The notes under the pieces are model-generated. The model was given only the letters and a program-made list of their open reading frames with translations, was not told the DNA's origin and ran no database searches. A DNA stretch of 64,000 nucleotides from Siccirubricoccus sp. G192. GTDB taxonomy: Bacteria; Pseudomonadota; Alphaproteobacteria; Acetobacterales; Acetobacteraceae. The stretch covers positions 5,415,658-5,479,657 of the forward strand of contig NZ_JAHREN010000001.1 of NCBI RefSeq assembly GCF_019084075.1, read 5' to 3'. This document shows positions 28,885 to 39,523 of this stretch, in pieces; positions within the stretch are counted from its first letter, which is position 1, and each line of letters begins with the position of its first letter. A program made the translations under genes and the position numbers.

Positions 28885-29271
28885 AATCTTCCTCCTCGCA
28901 GCAATGCACGCCAGCGCAGAACCAATGTTGCGTCATACAGTTCCGGTGACAGCCGCTGGTAGCGCAGGATGACGCGGCACCGAAGCAGGCTTGCAACACA
29001 TGGCACAGCACCTGCTCGCGAGTGTTGCGGTGGTCCCACGCCGGAAGATCACGGCCTGGGAATCTCTCGGGAATCAGCCTTCGAGACACGGTATTGCGCC
29101 TGGCCACCGTGTCCGCGATCCTTCGTGCCGGTTATGGGGCCGGTCGGCAGGACGCGGCTTGCAGATGGTTGCGGATCGCGACCGTCATCAGCAGGAACTG
29201 CGCGGGAAGCGTCTGCCGGACTCACCCCGCCAGATCGGGTCGCCGAATGCTCCGGCGCCCTGGCGGGCGCG
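28885..29271. other. Intergenic region between GH16-like and halogenase-like genes
   Basis: About 390 bases of lower GC. It should contain the promoter of the GH16-like gene (leftward) and the 3' flank of the halogenase-like gene. A 7-base inverted repeat (GCGTCAT / ATGACGC, about 28930-28975) is present. Short open frames on both strands look non-coding. Confidence 0.4.
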
Positions 29272-30580
29272 TCACTCCGCCGCTGCGGCGCCCAGCGGCG
29301 CGGCCGGCATCGCCTCGGGCATGGCCGGGCCGAGGCCCATCCGGTGCAGGGCCGAAAGCACCTGGTACACCGTCTTGAAGGCCAGGACCGGCACGATGGC
29401 GCGCAACTCGCCATACAGGTTGCCCGCGAGCATGTTGATGATGCCGTCGCGCATCCAGAGCGTATTGCGCGGCGCCATGAACAGCGACCGCATGACCGGG
29501 TCGTTGACGCGGTAGATCAGCCAACTGATCCGCTCCATGGAACGGGCCAGCTCGCGGTTGGTCCTGGCCGCCAGCCTGCGGCCGCGCGCCGGGTCGTCGA
29601 GCCAGGCATCGGCCGCCGCGGCGCCGAGTTCGCCGGAGGTCATCGCCATGAGCACCCCGGTCGAGAACATCGGGTCGACGAAGCCATAGGCGTCGCCGAT
29701 CATGAGGTAGCCGTCGCCATGCCCCTGGCGGGCGCGGTAGCTGTAATTGCCGGTGCTGTAGACCTCGGAGACGATCTCCGCCCCCCCGGCTGCGGGCGGC
29801 GACCGTGGGGCTGCCGGCGATGCGCGCCAGGAACAGCTCGGCCGCGCTGCCCTTTCGACCCTTCCAGGCCGACTGGTTGCCGACGAAGCCGATGCTCATG
29901 ATGTCGCCCGGCAGCGGGATCAGCCAGAACCAGCCATCCTCGGCCAGGTGGATGCTGATATAGCCATCGAGCTCGCCGCCGCGCCGCTCGACGCCCCGGA
30001 AATGCGCATAGGTGGCGGCGGTGTTGTTGTACTTGTTGGAATCCTTCACCCGCATCCGGCCGGCGAGGAAGGTGTCGCGGCCCGAGGCATCGAGCAGGTA
30101 GCGCGGCCTGAGCTCCAGCACCGCGCCCGCGGCATCGCGTGCCAGCACGGTCGGGCGCTCCCCCACCGCGCCGAAGCGGATATCGGTGACGCGGGTATTC
30201 TCGAGCATGGTCGCGCCGCGCCGGCGGGCATTGGCGAAGAGTAGCGTGTCGAACTCGGAGCGCTTCACCTGCCAGGCATGGGTGCGCGACCGGTTCAGCG
30301 CCTTGGCGAAGGGAAAGGCGGCGCTGCGGCCGGTGCGGTCGGAGACGGATTCCGCGCCGGGCTTGTGGACGCCGATGCCGCGCACCTCCTCCAGCACGCC
30401 CAGGCGCTCCAGGATGTCGAGGTTGCGCGGCAGCAGGCTTTCGCCGATGTGGAAGCGGGGATGCGCCGACTTCTCGAGCAGGGTGACGCGGCGCCCCGCC
30501 ATGGCCAGCATCGCCGCGGCGGTGGAGCCGGCGGGCCCGCCGCCGATGATGGCGACGTCGGGGGAATTGGGATCGGACAT
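29272..30580 (-). CDS. FAD-dependent halogenase-like oxidoreductase, frameshifted
   Basis: About 435 residues after correction. The N-terminal FAD site is VAIIGGGPAGSTAAAMLAMA, followed by HPRFHIGESLLPRNLDIL (GESLLP motif) and SRTHAWQVKRSEFDTLLF. DGWFWLIPLPGDIMSIGF fits the WxWxIP motif of flavin-dependent halogenases. The C-terminal part resumes as MIGDAYGFVDPMFSTGVLMA and ends in a helical region. The break is a run of seven C at 29781-29787. It resembles halogenase-like proteins I associate with xanthomonadin/aryl-polyene loci; that link is from memory. Geranylgeranyl-reductase-like activity is the main alternative. Start ATG 30580. Confidence 0.75.
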
Positions 30581-30676
30581 GGGCGGAATGCTTCCGTGAC
30601 CTTGGCCACGCCGTCAAGCGCCACCGGCACTTCTTGGCTGGACGCAACCGGGCCGTGGCCCGATGGTTCTGGAGAC

Positions 30677-30934
30677 ATGCTGTATCTCCTGGCCTTCCTC
30701 GCGCCACCCGTGGCGATCCTGCTGGCGGGCCGCCCCTTCCAGGCGCTGTTCAACGCGCTGCTCTGGGCGCTGGGGCTGGTGCTGCTGATCCTGCCTTTCG
30801 TGCCGGGGCTGCTGACCTGGGGCCTCGCGGTCCTCTGGGCCGTGGTGGTGGTGCGGAACCGGCAGGCAGCGGCGCGCGACCGCCGCCTGGTGGAGGATGC
30901 GATCGAGCGTGACCGGGCGCGGCGGAGCGGTTGA
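30677..30934 (+). CDS. Small two-helix membrane protein (Pmp3/YqaE-like)
   Basis: 85 residues. Two hydrophobic helices are obvious (MLYLLAFLAPPVAILLAGRP, then a longer one from about residue 26 to 58 containing LILPFVPGLLTWGLAVLWAV), with a charged C-terminus. The FLAPPxAxLLxGRxxQALxN pattern resembles the Pmp3/YqaE family linked to membrane potential and stress. GGAGAC precedes the ATG. Confidence 0.65.
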   Translation: MLYLLAFLAPPVAILLAGRPFQALFNALLWALGLVLLILPFVPGLLTWGLAVLWAVVVVRNRQAAARDRRLVEDAIERDRARRSG

Positions 30935-30974
30935 GGCAGCGGGGCGAAGCGACGGGGCCCGAAGGGATGCAGGA

Positions 30975-31175
30975 ATGGCCAGGTGGCTATGGACCATCGG
31001 TGCCGCGCTGGTGGCGCTCGGGCTCGGCGCACATCTCTTCGGCTGGGACGCGCTGCTCTGGGTTCCGGCCGCCATCATCGGGGCCGTCCGGTCGGACCCG
31101 GAAACCTACGGGGTCGTCGCGCTCGGCGTGGCGCTGATGGTGCTGGCGCGGCTGATCGGGCGCCGCGGGGGCTGA
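30975..31175 (+). CDS. Small membrane protein of unknown function
   Basis: 66 residues with two predicted helices (WLWTIGAALVALGLGAHLF and GVVALGVALMVLARLIG) separated by a short polar loop with RSDPETY. The start ATG at 30975 follows GCAGGA. It lies 40 bases after the Pmp3-like gene and is probably co-transcribed. No family recognised. Confidence 0.55.
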   Translation: MARWLWTIGAALVALGLGAHLFGWDALLWVPAAIIGAVRSDPETYGVVALGVALMVLARLIGRRGG

Positions 31176-31219
31176 CCTGCAACGGCGTGCCAATTGATGG
31201 TTCGCCACGCCGCTGCAGG
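31176..31219 (+). terminator. Stem-loop followed by T-rich stretch
   Basis: Arms CCTGCAACGGCGTG (31176-31189) and CACGCCGCTGCAGG (31206-31219) pair at 13 of 14 positions around a 16-base loop and are followed by CTGTTGTTT. It starts directly after the stop codon of the small membrane protein, as expected for an intrinsic terminator. Confidence 0.6.
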
Positions 31220-31327
31220 CTGTTGTTTGCAGCGCAGATTCACGCCTCCGGGCGGTTCCGCCCTGCGGCGATCCACTCTGGCAGGCAGCGGGGCCATGCA
31301 AGCCGCCCCCTGCCCGCCGGGCCGCCA

Positions 31328-32325
31328 TCATTCCATCGTGGCGCCCGATGCCTCGACCATGCCCTGCCACACCTTCTCCTGCTCGCGCATATAGGCGCCA
31401 TAGGCCGCGGGCGTCTCGTCCGCGATGGGCGCGAAGCCGATCGGTTCCATGCGCTGCCGGAAGGCATCGGAGCGCACCACCTCGGTGATGGCCCGGTGCA
31501 GGATGGCGATGCGGTCGTCCGGCGTGCCGGTCGGCACGTTGATCCCGTACCAGCTCTGGATGTCCATGTTGGACCTCGGCAGCAGTTCCCGCATGCCGGG
31601 CACGTCGCGCAGTTCCGGGACATAGGTGACGCGCTCGGCGCTGCCGACCGCCAGCGGGCGGAACCGGCCCTCCCGCACATTCGGCATCGCGGCAGGGATG
31701 ACGTCGAACATCATGTCGATATTGCCCGCCAGCAGGTCCTGGAAGGCCGGCCCGCCGCCGCGATAGGGGACATGGGTGATGTCCACGCCGGCCGCGCGCT
31801 TCAGGGATTCAAGCGTCAGGTGGCTCACCGTGCCGGTGCCGGAGGAGCCCATGGTGATCTTGCCCGGGTCCTTCTTCGCCGCGGCGATCAGCTCCGCGAA
31901 GGTTTTCCAGGGCCGGTCCGGAATTGACGACCAGCAGCACCGTCCCGGTGGTCACCCGCGTCACCGGCGCCAGGTCGCGCATGGGATCGAACGGCATCGA
32001 ACGGCGGAACAAGGAATTTGTTGGCGCAGAGGATCGAGGCCGAGCCGAGCAGCGTCGTGTAGCCATCCTTCTCGGCCTTGGCCACCACATCGGCGCCGAG
32101 GTTGCCGCCGGCGCCGCCGCGGTTGTCCACCAGGATGTTCTGCCCGAGCTGGGGCTGCAGCCGCTCCCCCAGGAAGCGGGCGGTGAGGTCCACGGCCCCG
32201 CCCGGCGCATAGGGCACGACGATGCGCACCGGCCGCGTCGGGAAGGCGGGGGCCTGCGCCCGGGCGGCGGAGAGCGTGGGAAGCGTCAGCGCGCTTGCGC
32301 CCAGGAATGCACGACGGCGGATCAT
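31328..32325 (-). CDS. Bug family tripartite tricarboxylate receptor (TctC-like) 8, two frameshifts
   Basis: The signal peptide IRRRAFLGASALTLPTLSAA is followed by TRPVRIVVPYAPGGAVDLTA and VDNRGGAGGNLGADVVAKAE. The frame breaks near 32015 (after CANKFL) and again near 31920 (after VVNSGPALENL); the pieces continue with RSMPFDPMRDLAPVTRVTTG and GTVSHLTLESLKRAAGVDIT to a normal C-terminus. The combined length is that of a full receptor. It lies between the halogenase-like gene and the aryl-polyene operon, on the same strand as both, but its product is an unrelated uptake receptor. Confidence 0.82.
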
Positions 32326-32508
32326 CTTGGCCTCTGAAGCAAAGGTATTGCCCGTGGCGCGGGCTGCGCCGGGGGGCCGGCCACGTCACCGGCACGGTCA
32401 CCCGGGCCGATACACCACCAGGCCCCAACCGTCACGGGCCCGGGCGGTTTCCTGCCGGGCAGGTTTGTTCCGCCCGCCGCTTCGGCCGAAATCCGCCGGG
32501 CGCGCCGT

Positions 32509-33229
32509 TCAGGCCATACCGCCATTGATGGAGATGACCTGGCCGGTGATGTAGCCGGCCTCGGCGGAGGCCAGGAAGCCGACCAGCGCCGCCACCTCCT
32601 CCGGCCTTCCGGCGCGCTTCATCGGCACGATCTCGGCGATGCGCTTCGGGTCCAGGGCGGCGTCCACGGCAGGGGGAGGCGATGACGCCGGGCGCCACGG
32701 CATTCACCGTCACCCCACGGCTCGCCACCTCCCGCGCCAGGGATTTCACCGCGCCGATCAGCCCGGCCTTGGCGGCGCCGTAATTCACCTGGCCGCGGTT
32801 GCCGAGCAGCGCGGTGACGGAGGAGACGGCGATGATGCGGCCCCAGCGGGTCGCCAGCATCGGCAGCAGCAGGGGCTGCACCGCCGCGTAGAAACCGCCG
32901 AGCGAGACATCCAGCACGCCGCGCCACTGGTCCTCGCTCATGCCGGCCATCGGCACGTCCTGGTGCGTGCCGGCATTGTGCACCACCACCTGCGGCACGC
33001 CCGCTTCAGCCAGGTGCAGCATGGCGGCGCGGGTGGCGGCGAGATCCGTGAGGTCGCAGCCCAGCGCCTCGGCGCTGCCGCCGGCGGCCTGCAATTCCGC
33101 CGCCAGGGCCTCGGCCCGGGCCAGGCCGGCATGGGCATGCACCACCACATGCAGCCCCTCCGCCGCCAGCCTGCGGCAGATGGCGGCGCCGAGCGGGCTG
33201 GCACCGCCGGTGACCAGCGCCCGCTTCAT
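32509..33229 (-). CDS. 3-oxoacyl-ACP reductase (FabG-like ketoreductase of APE operon), frameshifted
   Basis: About 239 residues after removing one base. The NADPH loop is RALVTGGASPLGAAICRRLA; the catalytic triad appears as AVSSVTALLGNRGQVNYGAA plus the Lys (Ser, Tyr-x3-Lys). The break is at a GGGGG run around 32672, where VAPGVIASP continues as PAVDAALDPKRIAEIVPMKR in the next frame and ends GYITGQVISINGGMA. It reduces the beta-keto group during polyene chain building. Its ATG overlaps the stop of the upstream dehydratase (ATGA). Last gene of the operon. Confidence 0.88.
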
Positions 33230-33661
33230 GCCAGGCGTGGCAGGGCGATCGCCGCGCGGCCGGAGAGCAGCATCCGCCCGGCCTCCGAGCCGATCTCGAA
33301 GCCGTAGATCAATCCGCCCTCCTCCTGCCGTTCCAGCCGGGCCGCGACGCGCAACGCGCCCAGCGCCGGGTCGTCCAGCCGCTCCGCCAGCAGCGCCACG
33401 CCACGCAGGCTGGCGAGATAGCCGGCCGGCTGCGGCACCTCGCCGGCCGCCAGCGCGCCATGCAGCGCCGCCGCCTGCAAGCCGTATTCGATGCCCGCCA
33501 CCGCCCCCCAGCCGGCCCGCGCGCCGCAGCGGATTCGCGGCATCCAGATGGGAGCGGGCGAAGCAGGTGATCCCGGCGGCATCCCAGGCCTCGACCCGGT
33601 CCAGCAGCACCATGGCACCGGCATGCGGCACCAGCCCGGCGATCCCGGCGGGGCCGCTCAT
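33226..33661 (-). CDS. Hot-dog 3-hydroxyacyl-ACP dehydratase (APE type, ApeP-like), frameshifted
   Basis: 144 residues after correction. The signature is near the N-terminus: GLVPHAGAMVLLDRVEAWDA (PHxGxMxLLD, with the catalytic His). The extra base lies in a run of six C at 33504-33509; the corrected join reads NPLRRAGRLGAVAGIEYGLQ and continues AAALHGALAAGEVPQPAGYL. This type is characteristic of aryl-polyene clusters, where it removes water from the 3-hydroxyacyl intermediate. Start and stop overlap both neighbours by ATGA. Confidence 0.82.
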
Positions 33662-34468
33662 GGCGCCAGCGTCACCGTCAGGCTGCCATCGCCATAGGGC
33701 AGAAAGTGGCTCGCCGCGCCGCCGCGCGCCAGCGCCTCCAGCAGCGGCAGGGCGCGCGCCGCGGCATTGCCGGCGGCCAGCGGGCGCAGCCCCTCGATGC
33801 GCGGCACCGGCGGCGCGGCGCCGGCCATGGCCTCGTAGCGCACCGCCAGCCGCGCGAGCGGCCTGCCGATGCCGGGCGGCGCCAGCACCAGGCCGAGGCC
33901 GAAGGGCGCGAGCGTCGGCCGCCTGGCATCCAGCGGCGCCGGCAGCGGGTGGTCATAGGCGCAGAGCAGCACCGGCTCCGCATCCGCCACCACCTCGGCC
34001 ATCGCCTTCAAGAGCCCCGCCGCCCAGGTGTCGTCATGCAGGCCGAGGCAGGTGGCCGGCTCCGCGCTGGCATTGGCGATGGACCAGTAGCCGGCCGCGG
34101 CATTGTGCACGGGATTGTGGAACTGCGTCGGCGAGACCGGCCGGCTTTCCGCCGGGATGGTTGCCAGCGCATCGAGGATGCCGCCGACCACCACGCCATC
34201 CCCGTTGCTGCTGGCGAAGACGCTGCGCAGGCTGGCCGGCGGCAGGCCGGAGGCGGCGGCGGCCTCCTGCGCCACCACCAGCGCCAGCCGGGCCACCGGG
34301 CCGGTGCGGCGCCGCTCGGTCGGCGGCAGCACGGCAGGCGGCGGGGCGGGCGAAGGGCGGGGTTCATAGGGCGCCTCGCCGGCCAGCACCGGCCGGCTGG
34401 CGGCCCAGCCCTCCAGCCCCGGCCCCCCAGACGGAAACGCCGATGATGTTGGCTTCCAGCACCGTCAC
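33658..34468 (-). CDS. Ketosynthase-like chain length factor (APE type), frameshifted
   Basis: About 269 residues after correction. The likely start is GTG 34468, whose GTGA overlaps the stop of the ketosynthase gene; the product begins with VTVLEANIIGVSVWGPGLEG after removing one base from the six-C run at 34426-34431. The fold is the N-terminal half of a ketosynthase without the active-site Cys region (LRSVFASSNGDGVVVGGILD), matching the short chain-length-factor family (Ketoacyl-synt_2) of aryl-polyene loci. It would pair with the adjacent ketosynthase to form a heterodimer. Confidence 0.8.
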
Positions 34469-35680
34469 GGCGGGCTGCCGAGCACCAGGCTGCAATTGAT
34501 GCCGCCGAAGCCGAAGGGATTGCTCAGTACGTACCGCAGCGGCCGCTCCAGGTTCGCGGTCGCCACGCGGGATTGGAAGGCGGGGTCCGGCTCGGTCACG
34601 TCGAGGCAGCCGGCGACGAAGCCGCGCTCCAGGCATTGCCCGGCCAGCACCGTCTCCAGGATGCCGCAGGCCCCCAGCGTATGGCCGGTATAGGCCTTGG
34701 TGGAGCTGCATGGCGTATCCGCGCCGCAGACCGCCATGACCGCCATGTCCTCCATCGCGTCATTGGCGCGGGTGCCGGTGCCGTGCAGATGCACCCAGTC
34801 CACCGCATCCGGGGCCAAGCTGGCGCTCGCCAGCGCCTGGCGCATGGCGGCGATGGCGCCCGCCCCCCCGCGGATGCGGCGAGGACATGTGGTAGCCGTC
34901 GCTGCTGGCCCCGGCCCCGAGCAGCGCCAGGCGCGGCCCGGCGCCGCCATCCCGGCGCGGCGCCTCGGCCCGTTCCAGCAGGGCGAAGCCCGCCGCCTCG
35001 CCGATCGAGATGCCGCTGCGCGCCGCGTCGCAGGGGCGGCAGGCGGTGGGCGAGATCAGTTCCAGGGCGGCGAAGCCCTGCAGCGTCATGCGGCAGAGGC
35101 TGTCCGCGCCGCCCACCACCGCGGCATCGCAGATCCCGGTCTGGATGAGTTGCGCGGCATCCATGAAGGCCCGGGCGGAGGAGGCGCAGGCGGTGGAGAC
35201 CACCAGCGAAGGCCCCCGCAGGCCCAGCGCCGCCCGCACATAGCCGGCCAAGGAGGCGAGGTCCTGGGTGCGGCCATAGTCGAAGCCCGCCGGCAGGGTG
35301 CCGCTTTCCGGGTCGCGCTGGCGGTAGGCTTCCTCGGCCGCGGTGATGCCGGAGGTGCTGGTGCCGAGGATCAGCGCGATCCGGCCGGCGCCATAGGCCT
35401 CCCGCGCCTCGGCCACCGCCTCGGCGAAGCCGTCGGCGGCCAGCGCCATCGCCGCCAAGCGGTTGTTGCGGCAATCATAAGCGGCGAGTTCAGGCGGCAG
35501 GGTGACATCCTCGACCCCCGCCACGCGGCCGATCCAGCCGCCCACCGCGGGTTCGAAATCATTGGGCCGCAGCCCGCCCCGGCGGGCGGCGAGCGCCTCT
35601 CCCTGCGCCGCGGCGCCCTGGCCGAGCGCGCTGACGGCGGTGCTGGCCGAGAGCACCAGCGGCCGCATGCGGCTGGCCAT
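34465..35680 (-). CDS. Beta-ketoacyl-ACP synthase of APE operon, frameshifted
   Basis: 404 residues after correction. The active-site Cys is in SLVVSTACASSARAFMDAAQ (about residue 160); the two His are in DWVHLHGTGTRANDAMEDMA and STKAYTGHTLGACGILETVL. The end is typical (YVLSNPFGFGGINCSLVLGS). The only break is a run of seven C at 34863-34869, between GYHMSSPHP and GGAGAIAAMRQALA. It catalyses decarboxylative condensation on the ACP-bound polyene chain. Its start overlaps the MMPL gene stop (TGATG). Confidence 0.9.
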
Positions 35681-37992
35681 CAGCGGCGCTGCCCCGCGCC
35701 CCGCGGCGCGGGCCGCTCACCGGCAAAGAGGAAGCCGAAGCCCATCGCGAGCACCGCGCCGATCGCCACGGTCCAGCCGATATCGCGCAGCAGCGGGGTC
35801 TGGCATGCCGCCAGCAGGCCGAAGGTCAGCAGGGTCATGGCGTTGCAGGTCACCAGCGTACGCAAGGTGCGGGCCCTTTCCTCCGCATCCAGCAGGGGGC
35901 GCGAGAAGAAGAGTCCGTAGTCGAGGCCGATGCCGGCCACAAGCTGCAAGGCGACAAGGTGCAGCAGGGAAAGCCGCGCGCCGGCAAGGGTCAGCACTGC
36001 CACCGCCACCAGCAGGGCCGCAACGACCGAGCCCAACACCCGCACCACCCGCCCGGCATCCCGCAGCCCCGCCGCCAGCACCGCCAGCACCAGCAACCCG
36101 GTCCAGCCGAGCCAATGCCAGGCCTGGGCGGTATAGCGGGCGAGGATGCCGCCCAGCTCCTGGCGCATGTCGACATAGACCACGCCCTCCCGGCCATCGA
36201 GCGCCGCCCGGATCGCGGCCGCGTCGTGCACCCCCCCGCAGGGCGACCGGCCCGTGCCAGCGGCCCTCGCGCTGGAACAGCAGGGGTTCCAGCCGGGCGC
36301 CGAGCGGCGTGCCGGCCAGGTTCTCCGGCCGGAGCGGCGGCAGGTCCCGGCTGGCGGCGACAGCTTGCAGGAAGGGCGCGAAGGCATCCGGGCGGAAGGG
36401 CAGCCCGGCGCCGGCCGCCGCCAGGCGCCGGGCCAGTTCCCCGGGCGCCGGCAGGGCGGCGCGGCGGGCTTCCTGGGTGGCGATGCTCGGCAGCAGCCGG
36501 GCCGCCAGCTCCGCCCCCGCCAGGGCGCCCGCCGCCCGCAGGCGCTCCAGCACGGGCCACAATTCCTCCTGCCGCCGCAGCACGGCCTCCGCATCCGCCC
36601 CCTGGATGACCAGCAACTGAGTCACCTCCGGCGCGCCGAGCTGGGCCCGCAGCTCGGCATCCAGCGCCCGCGAGGCGGCCGGCACCGGGCTCAGGCTTTG
36701 CAGGTCGCCCTCCCAGTCCGGGCCGCCCCGCGCAGCGAGGTACAGCGCGGCGGCCAGCACCGGCAGCAGCCCCAGCAGGCGCCAGCGCCTGAGCCCCTCC
36801 ACCGGCGCCAGCCAGGCCGGGTTGCCGGCGGAGACCGGTGCCAGTTCCGCCGCCACCACCAGCCGCGGCAGCAGCCACCAGGTGGCCAGCGCCGCCGCCG
36901 CCAACCCCGCCGCGGAGAAGACCCCAAGCTGCGAAAGGCCGGGAAAGCCGGAGAAGACCATGGCCGCCAGCCCGAGCGTCGCGGTGATGACCGCCAGGAC
37001 GAAGGCCGGGCCGATCCGCGCCCTTGTCGCCATGGCCGGCTCGCCGGCCTTGCGGTGGCCGATCATCAGCACGGGATAGTCCAGCGAGACGCCCAGCATG
37101 GTGATGCCGAAGCCGAGCGCCACGCCATGCAGCGCGCCATAGCCCAGTTGCACCACCAGCGCCGCGGCGGCGATGCTCAGCACCACCGGCACGGCGATGG
37201 CCGCGAGCACCAGGGCCGAGCGGGATCGCCACCAGAGCAGCAGCGCCACCAGCCCGGTGGAGAGCAGGGCGATCCGCTCCACATCGCCCCGGATGGCCCG
37301 CGCCGCATCGCGGGCGAAGACTGCCGGCCCCGCCACCAGCAGCCGGGCCGGGCCGGGCGAGGCCGCCAAGAAAGCCGCCTGGATCGCCGCCGTCGCCGCC
37401 TCCTGCGCCGGGATATCCATGCCGCCGGCCCGGCTGCGCGCCAGCAGCAGGGCGCGGTCCTGCCCGGCGGCGAACCAGGCGCCCTCCACCACCCGCACGC
37501 TGCTGGAGCCGGCCCAGCCGCGCAGCATGGCGAGGAAGGCGCCCGGCGGATCGGCCAGGCCAGGTGCACCGCCAGCGGCGCCATGGAGGAACCGAGTTGC
37601 CGCAGCAGAGCCTCCAGGTCCGCGCGCAGGGCAGGCTCGGTGAAGGCCTCCGCGGTGCTGGCCGGGGAGAGCAGGTAGCGCCGGGCAAACAGCGCCGCAC
37701 CCTCGGCTTCCGGCAGCGCGGCCTCGCCGCCGATGACCAGGGAGAATAAGCCGGTGGCGGGCAGGGCCTCGGCCATGGCGCGGCTGATCCGTGCCAGATC
37801 GGCGGGGGGCGCGCCCTCGATGCCCACCAGGATCAGGCCGGTGGCGGCGCCGGCGCGGGCCTCCCGCAGCACCAGCCGGGCGGCCTCGGTCTCGCCCCGG
37901 GGCAGGAACTCGGCCATGTCGGTGCGCACCCGCACCGCCAGCAGCAGCACCGCCGCCAGCAGCAGCGCCGCCGCCGCCAGCGCCGCCAGCAC
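35680..37992 (-). CDS. MMPL/RND family exporter of APE operon, two frameshifts
   Basis: About 770 residues with two blocks of membrane helices, each preceded by a periplasmic domain. Recognisable parts are GFGITMLGVSLDYPVLMIGH in the first membrane block and LVAGIGLDYGLFFSRPLLDA in the second, the GxxxDY-type elements of MMPL proteins. The frame breaks near 37555 (one base missing in GGCCTGGCC, restoring VHLALADPPGAFLAMLRGW) and at seven C at 36231-36237. The start is probably GTG 37992, just after the LolA-like gene. It would move the polyene or its lipid across the inner membrane. Confidence 0.85.
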
Positions 37993-38018
37993 CGGCCAGG
38001 CACGCCTGGTTGCCGGGG

Positions 38019-38628
38019 TCAGGGCAGCGGCCTGGTCAGCATGTGGTGCACGTCGCCATTGGCCTGCAGCAGCAGTGTCTCCCGCACATTGGTGCCGCTG
38101 CCGGCCAGGCGCACTGCGCGCAGGAAGCGGGCGGCGCGCGGCTCCAGCGGCTGCAGCTCCAGCACCCAGGCATCCGGCGTGCCGGTGGCCCGCACCGCGA
38201 AGGAGCGGCGGAGCGCGGCGAGGTCGCCGGAGAGCGGCGCGCGCACCGCATCCACCAGCACCCGCAAGTCCGGCGCCCGCGCCAGGTCGAGGATCTGGGT
38301 CGGCTCGTTGCCGAGGGTCAGTTCCACCCGGTCGCCCTCCACCACCAGGCTTTCCGGCTGCGGCGTCTCCGTCAGCTTCTCCAGATGCGCGGGGCGGCGG
38401 TAGCGGAGCGTGCCGGTCATGACCAGCGGGAAGTTGAGCGCGGCGAGCCGCCGCTCCTCCCGGAAACTCTCGTGGCGTTCGGGCACCGCGGCCATGCGGG
38501 CCATCAGCGCCTCCAGGTCGAGCGGGGCATCCTCAACCGGCGCGGGCTGGGCCCGGGCGGTCCAGGGCGCCGCCAGGCAGGACAGGAGGAAGCGACAGGA
38601 CCGGACGGCGCCGCATCGGGTCCGGCAT
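38019..38628 (-). CDS. LolA-like outer-membrane lipoprotein carrier protein of APE operon, frameshifted signal
   Basis: About 202 residues. The ATG at 38628 (or 38616) opens PDPMRRRPVLSL and, after dropping one C near 38588, continues LLSCLAAPWTARAQ, a signal peptide. The mature part (FREERRLAALNFPLVMTGTL, then GDRVELTLGNEPTQILDLAR) fits the LolA-related protein found in aryl-polyene clusters. It is expected in the periplasm, handing a hydrophobic cargo to the outer membrane. The first ~95-125 bases overlap the acyltransferase gene in another frame. Confidence 0.78.
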
Positions 38629-39523
38629 GCTGGCCGTGCTCCCAGAAAGGAAAGAAATTGAACCAGTTGAAGGGATGCGCCCGGCAGGCCGCCTCCAGCG
38701 CGGCGGCATAGCGGCCGACCCAGCCGCGCAGATCCTCGGCCCGGCTCGCCCGGCGCAGCGCCAGGCGCTCGGCGAATGGCTCGAAGCGCACGGTGTAGCG
38801 GCGCGGCCCGGTGCGGAGGCCCTGGAACAGCACCACCGGCGCGGCCATGCTGGCGGCCAGGATGAAGGGGCCGGCCGGGAAACCCGCCGGGCTGCCGAGG
38901 AAGGGCACCGCCACCGTCTTCTCGCCACGGGGCGAACGATCCGCCAGCAGGCCGACGATCTCGCCGCGCTCCACCGCCTCCCGCGCCCGCAGCATGCTGC
39001 CCGGCTCGCCGATCTCGATGACGCTCTCGCGGAGCCCGGGCGAGAGCCGGTCCAGCAGCGCGGTCAGCGCACCGGCATTGCGGCGATACATCATCGCCCG
39101 CACCGGCACCGGCGAATGGCGGGCGACGCTGCGCAGCACCTCGAAGCTGCCGAGATGCGCGCCCAGCAGGACGCAGCCCTGGCCGCGCGCCAGCACCGCC
39201 AGGACATGCTCCAGCCCCTCGATGCGGATATCGAAGCCGTCCAGCCGGCCGGCGAGCAGGAAGACCCGGTCCAGCACCGCGCAGGCGAAGCCGTGGAAAT
39301 GCCGCGCCACCTCCGCCAGCCGCGCCGGCCGCCCCAGCACCCGGCCGAGATAGTCGCGGGAGGCGGCGCGCGCGGCGCCGGCGGTGGCCAGGTACCAGGC
39401 GGTCAGCGGCAGCAGGACCAGCGCGCCGAGCGGGGCGCCCAGCCGCAGCACCAGCCACAACAGGGCGCGGAGCGGCAGGGCGCTGCCGCCTTCCACCTGC
39501 TTCGTCCAGGCCGCCGTGGTCAT
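38504..39523 (-). CDS. LpxL/HtrB-like acyltransferase of APE operon
   Basis: The family core runs to about residue 300 (NWFNFFPFW). It has an N-terminal membrane anchor (LLWLVLRLGAPLGALVLLPL) and the acyltransferase site GCVLLGAHLGSFEVLRSVAR, in which His and Glu are catalytic, plus IVGLLADRSPRGEKTVAVPF. The observed frame runs to 38504, but removing the extra C near 38588, which also fixes the LolA-like gene, would end it at 38533. In aryl-polyene clusters such enzymes are thought to attach the polyene to a lipid. ATG 39523 overlaps the dehydratase stop (ATGA). Confidence 0.85.
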   Translation of the reverse strand: MTTAAWTKQVEGGSALPLRALLWLVLRLGAPLGALVLLPLTAWYLATAGAARAASRDYLGRVLGRPARLAEVARHFHGFACAVLDRVFLLAGRLDGFDIRIEGLEHVLAVLARGQGCVLLGAHLGSFEVLRSVARHSPVPVRAMMYRRNAGALTALLDRLSPGLRESVIEIGEPGSMLRAREAVERGEIVGLLADRSPRGEKTVAVPFLGSPAGFPAGPFILAASMAAPVVLFQGLRTGPRRYTVRFEPFAERLALRRASRAEDLRGWVGRYAAALEAACRAHPFNWFNFFPFWEHGQHAGPDAAPSGPVASSCPAWRRPGPPGPSPRRLRMPRSTWRR

